A DNA stretch of 64,000 bases. Source: Xestospongia muta (Eukaryota; Porifera; Demospongiae; Haplosclerida; Petrosiidae). The stretch covers positions 496,001 through 560,000 of the forward strand of contig OY848921.1 in NCBI GenBank assembly GCA_963693285.1, given 5' to 3'. The translations under genes and the position numbers were made by a program. Shown here one piece after another: positions 57,188 through 64,000 of this stretch. Position 1 is the first letter of the stretch. Each line of letters opens with the position of its first letter. The notes under the pieces are model-generated. The model did no database searches. It was not told where the DNA came from and saw nothing but the letters and a program-made list of their open reading frames with translations.

Positions 57188-59437
57188 TTAAATATTTTTC
57201 TTTTCTGGTTCCTGTCCAAGTTTATGTAAGTGATTAATATGGCAAGATAAAGCCTCTCCAGCTGTTTCCACACAATGATATTGTATACCAAACTCCTTAC
57301 ATGTTTGTTTGACAATGGGTGTGATAAGTGGACAATATGACTGAATAACACCGGGAAAAAGATGGTGAGCAACATGATGATTAAGTGTACCAGTAAACAC
57401 AGTCCAAAACCAACTATCTGTGCTGTAGTCTTGAGTGGACTCTACTTGCATCTCAGCCCTATAGTGTAACATACGTAATATACTGACTATCTTGTTACTA
57501 ATAATAGTAACAGATAGACTAATAATAGTAACATGGTAGGCTTATCATTACTAACTCACCAGTCTCTGTGTATTATATTATTTTCATCTGGTTTGAGCCA
57601 CTCTACCTAAATTTAGTTATAAACACAGCAGTCAGGATTATAATGTTATAAATTCTTACTTCACTGAGAACATGTGATAACTGAAATGTAAAAGCCAGCC
57701 AATAACTCTGTATCAAATCAGCTATTACATTATAAAATATCTAAAAGAAGAAGGCCATGTTACTAATAATAGACTATTACAAATGTCATGTTACTAATAA
57801 TAAACTATTACAAATGTCATGTTACTAATAATAGACTATTACAAATGTCATGTTACTAATAATACATTATTTCTATAACTTACCACTGATGTTAAAGGCA
57901 TAAATTGATAAGGTATATAATAATGAGTGATGCAGTGCACAAATTTCCCTCCAAAGAACACCAACCACTGTCTAAATGTTAGAGGATTGATACGAATGTT
58001 GCCTGGATAAATGTAAAGTGTTACAACTAAAGTGTAATAGTGTTGGTATAACTGACCAGTTTTCCCATCAAAAATAATAAACAGGTTCTGTATTCTTGTT
58101 TTAACTACAAGCTATTAACAAATGTCATTAATGAAAGCGTATAGGATTACACGAACTTACAAAACCATACAATATTGGTGCATAAATGTGTTGATAAGGA
58201 TATCGAGATATCCACTTTTGATCAGATTTTATTCTCCGAAAATCAGGTTCTTCCTAATAAAGAACGGATGCATAAAACGAACAAAGATAAATTAATAAAT
58301 CTTACAGGTGGGGCAGTTATAATGTCAGGATCTGATCCATCAATATTAGTATAAATATGATGACCCAATGTATGCTATATAATACAAATAATAATAGTCA
58401 CCTAATACAAGTTCAACTCACTTGATGTTTCCATATCAACAAAGAAGCCCCTTGACAGAATTCACTCACTATGTTTCCAAGGATATGCCATATCCAAGGA
58501 TTATGTGTGACAGAAAAATGACTACAATGCAATGAAAAGTTTAATATATATAAACATTATAATCACAGGGAATTTACATCTAGGAAAGTTCTATTAAACC
58601 CTTTAAATCTAATCAGTATTCAAGAATACGTGAATAGGACCCATGTTGCCAAGGACTCAAGACATATTATTAGGAAGGGTTCTATGCTATACCTGCAGTC
58701 ATGTCCAATGGTATGCATGATCAAAGCTCCAAAGAACCCCCAGGAAACAGCAAAGAAAGTTCCTAGAAGCCAGGATCCATGAAATAGAATCTAGAAGTGA
58801 AGAAAAAAATTTCATAACAATTTGATATATAACTTACCACACCACAGTGACTAAGGACAAATAGAGCAAAGAAAACAAAATATCGTAAAAACATCCAATA
58901 ATCTATTTTAGGATCCTGTAAAAATATCAGAACCAGTATCTGTTATATCTGAACTTACAATGTTGTTTTTCTTGAAATAGTCATCCACTCTTTGTTTTAA
59001 AGTTGTATAAAATTCACTTAATAAAATTCAAGAAGCTTAATTATTATTCATGTAGCAAAAAAATTCTCACCCTCTCTTGGGGAAGACAGGCATTTCAATA
59101 TCAACAAGTTCTCCAACATAGTACTTCTCCAATATCCTACAAACACACTCATTTCATCTTACCATTCTCTACAACAACACATACTTGACTGTATCTAGTT
59201 TATGATAGGATTCAAATAATTGTGTTATATCTCTACCAGCTCCCAACATTATCTGATCCACACCTCCAGGATGTTGAGAGACAAAACTACTAACATCATA
59301 TACCTGAAAATATAGAGATCATTGATTCAAAATTCCCTCTCTCTTTGCAATAAACAAACCTTTCCTCTATAAGCTACATGACCATTCTCTCTATGATTAA
59401 GTTGTTTCAACTCCTTCCAAGTAAATTTTCTGGCCAT
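57188..59437 (-). CDS. Front-end fatty-acid desaturase, copy 5 (HVAHH type)
   Basis: A complete and more diverged member. It starts MARKFTWKELKQLNHRENGH, has b5 SQHPGGVDQIMLGAGR, box 1 IGHDC followed by the SHFSVTHNPWIW exon, box 2 in the HTLGHH position and box 3 NHHVAHHLFPGV, and ends GQEPEKKNI. The box 1 exon differs from copies 1 and 4 (HTIGHDC for HLGHDC) and the loop exon reads LFHGSWLLGTFFAVSWGFF. Box 3 keeps His at the usual Gln position. All exons that I checked are open. Confidence 0.87.
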
Positions 59438-60159
59438 CTTAAAACAAACGACAAAACAAGAACTCTAAAAAACCTTAACGGTAAGTATGTACCGGGAGTG
59501 GGAACGCCCACGCACTTCCTTATTCGTCTCCACCTCACAAACATAAACTGCGCGTAAACTATGGCTTGCCCAGGCTTCTCTGTAGTACTATTGAACAATT
59601 ACAATATCATACAACAAAAAACTGCAATAAAATACTCCTTTATACACCCAAAATATTAATAATTAAAATTAATAAAGTTTCCTCTGAAATGTATATCACA
59701 CTCGAGGCTGGCCCTCCCATATAGTTATTATTATTTTCATTACAATACGTAATACAATAATTAGATCAGAAACCATGTTTTTGTCTATTATCACTACATG
59801 AAATAACACAAACTATCTGTATATTCAACAATATGTCTCAAATTAGATTTATAAAGCACTTACAAAGATATTGTATATTATGTGAAGCCTGCATTTTGCA
59901 AAGTCTGCATATCAGACTGCCTCTGAGTCGCACGACTATCACGACTTAGTATAGCATTACTTGGTGTAGTTATTTAATAAGTAACTGTTTTAAAACAAAC
60001 ACTTTTCCTAATAAGCAATGTAAACATTCTCTCTAATCAGCTGACGTAATTTCTTCGTGTGAATTTATGCATAAATATATAAATCCAAAATAAAGAGATG
60101 ATAGGATCATAAATATAATGAAATCCTCATGAGACATAGTGTTGTGTTCATCTGCATTA
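59438..60159. other. Spacer between desaturase copy 5 and the WD40 gene
   Basis: AT-rich. A stretch at 60000-60060 (cctaataagc..., ctctctaatcagctgacgta) resembles the first desaturase exon on the minus strand (compare 52250-52300) and may be a further exon-1 relic. Nothing else is seen. Confidence 0.4.
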
Positions 60160-62237
60160 TTAATCTATTATGCTAATAGAGTCATCTTCATCAGTGAAAG
60201 ATTCTTCAAAGTTATTATCATCTATTTCTTTTGCTACTGAACTACCAATGCTAATAGCACTCATACTTAAAGACCCCGGAATACCTACTGGTAAACATAG
60301 ATCAGTATATTAATAATTATAAAAGAATACCTTCTATGGGACGATGATGAAGTTTCTTCTTCCCCTTCCTGCCTTGTTTTCCACTCAACAAAATGCTACT
60401 GTTGAGATGATCAAGCATCGAGTAATGTCCATCTATTGATGACAGCCCCAGACTGCTGCTGTCTAGCGTGGAGTTATAAGGAAGACCATTTTCTTCTAGA
60501 AACTGTAATTCAGGATCATCAGTACCTTCACTGGTCTCGCTCATGGCAGTGTCTTTGAATTTCATAATCTCTGTCTCTTCACTCATACTGGTAGTATCTG
60601 ACATCATATCTTCTTTCTTAAGCTTTGAAATTCTTTCTAAAATACCTCTATTTTCTAAATTGATAATACCGGGACCTTTTGTTGGCTCTTGTTTTGTCTC
60701 CTCATCACTGCTACTTAATTCTGCCTCTTCTAAATAAATTGGAACTGATCTTGAAGTATTTGTAAGATGGGCTACCATTGTCGGTAGATCAATGTTTTTC
60801 TCTTTGACTCGTCGACCTCGTGATGTCTTAGCATTGACATTTCTTTTAACGGTTGAATAATGATCGTGTAATTCAACTTCTTTAATTGTTGTACGACTCA
60901 TACGTTTTAAACGGGAGACATTTTGTTGTGTTTCTTTCTGCATCTGAGTTCTTAAAGTATCATGTAATTCATCTAAATCTTCAAGTACGTCGTCTTTATC
61001 TTCTTCATGACCGTGAGTAATATCCTTTATGAAAGAGTGATCTCTTTTCTCTCTTTGCTTTTTAATTGCTCCTCTTCTACTTGAGAAAGGAACCAGCTGA
61101 GGTACCATTAATGTCATCAATACTATCATACCATCTCTGCCTCCAGAAGCAAGCAGTGATCCGTCAGGAGATATCGTTACTGCCTCAATCTCTTTGCCTG
61201 TTTCATGAGGTGATAGAGAAAGAATGTTAGCTTTATGTCCAGGTCTTGGATCGGAAAGATGGATAGAGTAGTCACCAGCTGAAGCCAATACTGGTAACGA
61301 AACATTGACTGTTTGAGGATTGAAAAAAACACTTTTAACAATACTTGTATGTCCGTGAATTGTGTTAATTAAGGCTCCTGACCCAGGCTCCCATATGCAT
61401 ACCTACAATAATTAAACAATGTAAAATTTAAACCTAAAAAATATACTTTTGTGTGTATGTGCATATCACATACTTTGGTATCCTCAGAACCTGAGGCTAT
61501 CATAGCTCCATCAGCTGACCAACGGACACAGTAAACAGCTTCTGAGTGTCCCCCATCAAACGTTCGCATTGTTTTATTAGATCTAGTGTCCCATAGCTTC
61601 AGTGAACCATCTTCACTCCCTGTACAAAGTATTGTGGAACCTTTGACAGGCTTATAATCTACGCTCCACACACCCTAGAATCACAAATAATTTGACATCC
61701 ATTTATCCATCCACATCCTACCATTTATCCATCCACATCCTACTATTTATCCATCCATTTTCCATATATTCCATCCATTTATACCTTGTTATGTCCACCT
61801 AGTGTATTAATTAGTGATTGAGTATTAGAGTCCCACACTCGTACAAACTTGTCCCAAGAAGCAGTTGCTAACATACAATCTCCAGTTGCAAACGAAACAT
61901 CTAAAACCCAACCATTGTGATCCTTCAAAGTACCTAAATAACTACCATTGTGGCTATCCCATAAGTCAGCAGTACAATCTGCTGAACCTACACATATCAA
62001 CTTCCCTCCAGGTTTGTGCCATGATAAGGAAGTCACTGGTAGGTGGTGAGATCCTTTCAAGATCAATTGAGTCTCGAGATTACTTAAGTCCCATATTCGT
62101 ATTTCTTTGTCCCATGAACCTGACGCTAGAAGAGACCCATCAGGACTAAATTCCAAGCAAGAAATCTGCCATCTGTGACCTGTTTTACCACGTGGATCAC
62201 TTTTTAAATGAGCTAGCTCTTCTGTTAACACAGGCAT
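60160..62237 (-). CDS. WD40-repeat protein with acidic tail
   Basis: Four exons (61785-62237, 61474-61674, 60331-61402, 60160-60287) give 617 residues. Seven WD40 repeats fill the first ~310 residues (for example LLASGSWDKEIRIWD, LICVGSADCTADLWD, MLATASWDKFVRVWD, TILCTGSEDGSLKLWD, MIASGSEDTKVCIWE, VLASAGDYSIHLSD, LLASGGRDGMIVLMT), predicting one seven-bladed propeller. The remaining half is charged, Ser-rich and unstructured-looking (KEDKDDVLEDLDELHDT on a helical stretch, then SSSDEETKQE). I do not recognise a specific orthologue. The upstream TTG in frame is not a start; ATG at 62237 opens MPVLTEELAHLKSD. Confidence 0.88.
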
Positions 62238-63601
62238 TGTTTTGTGCAAAAATAAACAAGGGCGGGGCTCATTATGTTAGAAGGGGTGGAGTCTTATGAA
62301 TAATACAAGTTGTGAATAATTAATTATTAAATAGATTTATCACTTCAATTAAGTTAGATGTTATGAGAAGTAGGGCCCAACTATTCAATCTTAGTTTTTA
62401 TAGGCAAGCCTATCTAAGCCCTTACACTGACCTACATTGGTGAGAAAGTTTTTACAAACAAGACTAGCGAAGCACATATTTCATTAGTAAAGAAGTAGGG
62501 CTGAACTATTAAATCATAAATTATTTTATACGCAAAGACTAGAGGAAACCATACTGGCCATGTGATTTCACCAGTCTAGTAAGAAAGTAGGGCTGAACTA
62601 TTAAATCATAAATTATTTTATACACAAAGACTAGAGGAAACCATACTGGCCATGTGATTTCACCAGTCTAGTAAGAAAGTAGGGCTAAACTATTAAATCA
62701 TAAATTATTTTATACGCAAAGACTAGAGGAAACCATACTGGCCATGTGATTTCACCAGTCTAGTAAGAAAGTAGGGCTGAACTATTAAATCATAAATTAT
62801 TTTATACGCAAAGACTAGAGGAAACCATACTGGCCATGTGATTTCATTAGTCTAGTAAGAAAGTAGGGCTGAACTATTAAATCATAAATTATTTTATACA
62901 CAAAGACTAGAGGAAACCATACTGGCCATGTGATTTCACCAGTCTAGTAAGAAAGTAGGGCTGAACTATTAAATCATAAATTATTTTATACGCAAAGACT
63001 AGAGGAAACCATACTGGCCATGTGATTTCATTAGTCTCAAAGTAAGGCTCAAGTATTCATATAGACAACATTACATGAGCCTTACACCAGCTATGTCATG
63101 TGACTGTGTAAATACTGAACATTTATAATATGACTACTTGTGTTTAGCTCTATCTACTTGCATACACACTGATACACATACACAATATAATCACTGATAC
63201 ACTTTGTAAAAATGAGAGAACAACAATACCAAAGACAACCAATGTCTCCGATCACTTTCTATTCTATGCTACATTAAACACAATCAAAGTTTTAATACTC
63301 TACAGCTAAAACAAGTACTCAAGGAGGAGCTATGTAAAGAAGCGAGACTCACATTTAAAAAGATCACTATAGCAAATGTTACTTAGTTACCATTACAAAT
63401 TATCATGGCATAACAATGTCATTCAAAGTAGTCATGACTTTTAAGCGAAAATAGAAAACTATCGACTGATTGTCTCATAACGTTTGGTAAACAACATTTT
63501 AGAGTAAGAAATCACAAATTCATTAAAAATGACACACCAAGTAAATTCACACAAAAGTGAACGAGGATTGCAACAATAGTATAGAAATAAGTATTTTCAG
63601 A
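62238..63601. other. Spacer with a minisatellite
   Basis: No supported gene between the WD40 start and desaturase copy 6. The left half is the ~92-bp minisatellite. The right half is AT-rich unique sequence. Confidence 0.6.
62491..63045. repeat. 92-bp minisatellite
   Basis: Six direct units of about 92 nt (agtagggctgaactattaaa, then atacgcaaagactagaggaa, ccatactggccatgtgattt, caccagtctagtaag) with only a few substitutions. A diverged partial unit precedes at about 62370. Confidence 0.92.
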
Positions 63602-63866
63602 CTATGGTTTATAGGGTTCTTGTCCAAGTCTACGCAAATGCTTAATATGACAGACTAAAGCTTCCCACATTGTCTCAATATAGTGATACTGTATACCAAA
63701 TTCACTACATGTTTGTCTTATGATAGGAGTAATGTGTGGATAGTGAGACTGGATGATACCAGGAAAAAGATGATGGGTAGTTTGATGGTTAAGTGCACCA
63801 GTGAACACAGTCCAGAACCAACTGTCTGTAGCATAATCTTGAGTAGTAGCTACTTGTAGCTCAGCC
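63602..63866 (-). CDS. Front-end fatty-acid desaturase, copy 6, last exon (QTTHH type)
   Basis: The terminal exon of another desaturase whose remainder lies beyond the window. It reads [18 protein letters not shown], then [19 protein letters not shown], and ends [12 protein letters not shown]. Box 3 has Gln, as in copy 3, and the nucleotide sequence around it is almost the same as 49490-49616. The acceptor AG at 63867-63868 follows a CT tract. Confidence 0.88.

Positions 63867-64000
<134 letters not shown>

Overview
The window is animal nuclear DNA, AT-rich and very gene-dense. It holds 19 complete or partial protein genes plus a desaturase array, almost all split by tiny introns (many 40-60 nt) with GT..AG ends. 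The gene set (axonemal dynein heavy chain, nexin-dynein regulatory subunit DRC2, TBCCD1, FKBP6, Neuralized-repeat protein, RFESD, C11orf54, GAS2) is metazoan. Compact genes, short introns, head-to-head pairs and an expanded front-end desaturase family suggest a demosponge such as Amphimedon. That species guess is inference from memory.

Layout: 1-5965 (+) 3' end of DNAH10. 6574-8115 (+) unrecognised phosphotyrosine/SH3-docking-like protein. 8993-9652 (-) RFESD Rieske protein. 10219-10979 (+) TMEM97/sigma-2-like EXPERA protein. 11063-11574 (-) small unknown. 11808-13582 (+) secreted PLD3/4-like protein with a TATA box. 13649-15588 (-) FKBP6 and 15587-16505 (+) RANBP1, whose proposed start codons overlap. 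18054-18885 (+) NHR protein. 18998-21680 (-) TBCCD1. 21798-24368 (-) DRC2, sharing a 94-nt promoter containing a consensus RFX X-box with ASPDH (24463-25620, +). 25780-28586 (-) a probably myristoylated TIR-like plus HEAT-repeat protein. 28924-31062 (+), 31297-32351 (-) and 36913-40153 (+) are three paralogous PH-domain genes, interrupted by C11orf54 (32516-36768, -). 40448-41849 (-) GAS2-like and 42007-43134 (+) MRPS5.

From 43 to 59.5 kb, and again at the right edge, lies a tandem array of cytochrome-b5 front-end fatty-acid desaturases on the minus strand: three complete copies of one type (43753, 52514, 57188), one copy lacking its b5 exons (46639), one of a second type carrying an in-frame exon-pair duplication (49345), and the 3' exon of another second-type copy (63602). 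The types differ in the third histidine box (HVAHH versus QTTHH). Misplaced fragments of MRPS5 and of desaturase exons record unequal exchange. A seven-bladed WD40 gene (60160-62237, -) sits inside the array.

Several genes (DNAH10, DRC2, and TBCCD1 at centrioles) are ciliary or centrosomal, but the rest are not, so I read the region as dense and mixed rather than as a functional cluster. Repeats include CT microsatellites that end at 3' splice sites in many introns, several minisatellites, and two copies of a hAT-like MITE with 8-bp target duplications. I saw no rRNA, tRNA, CRISPR or transposase gene.
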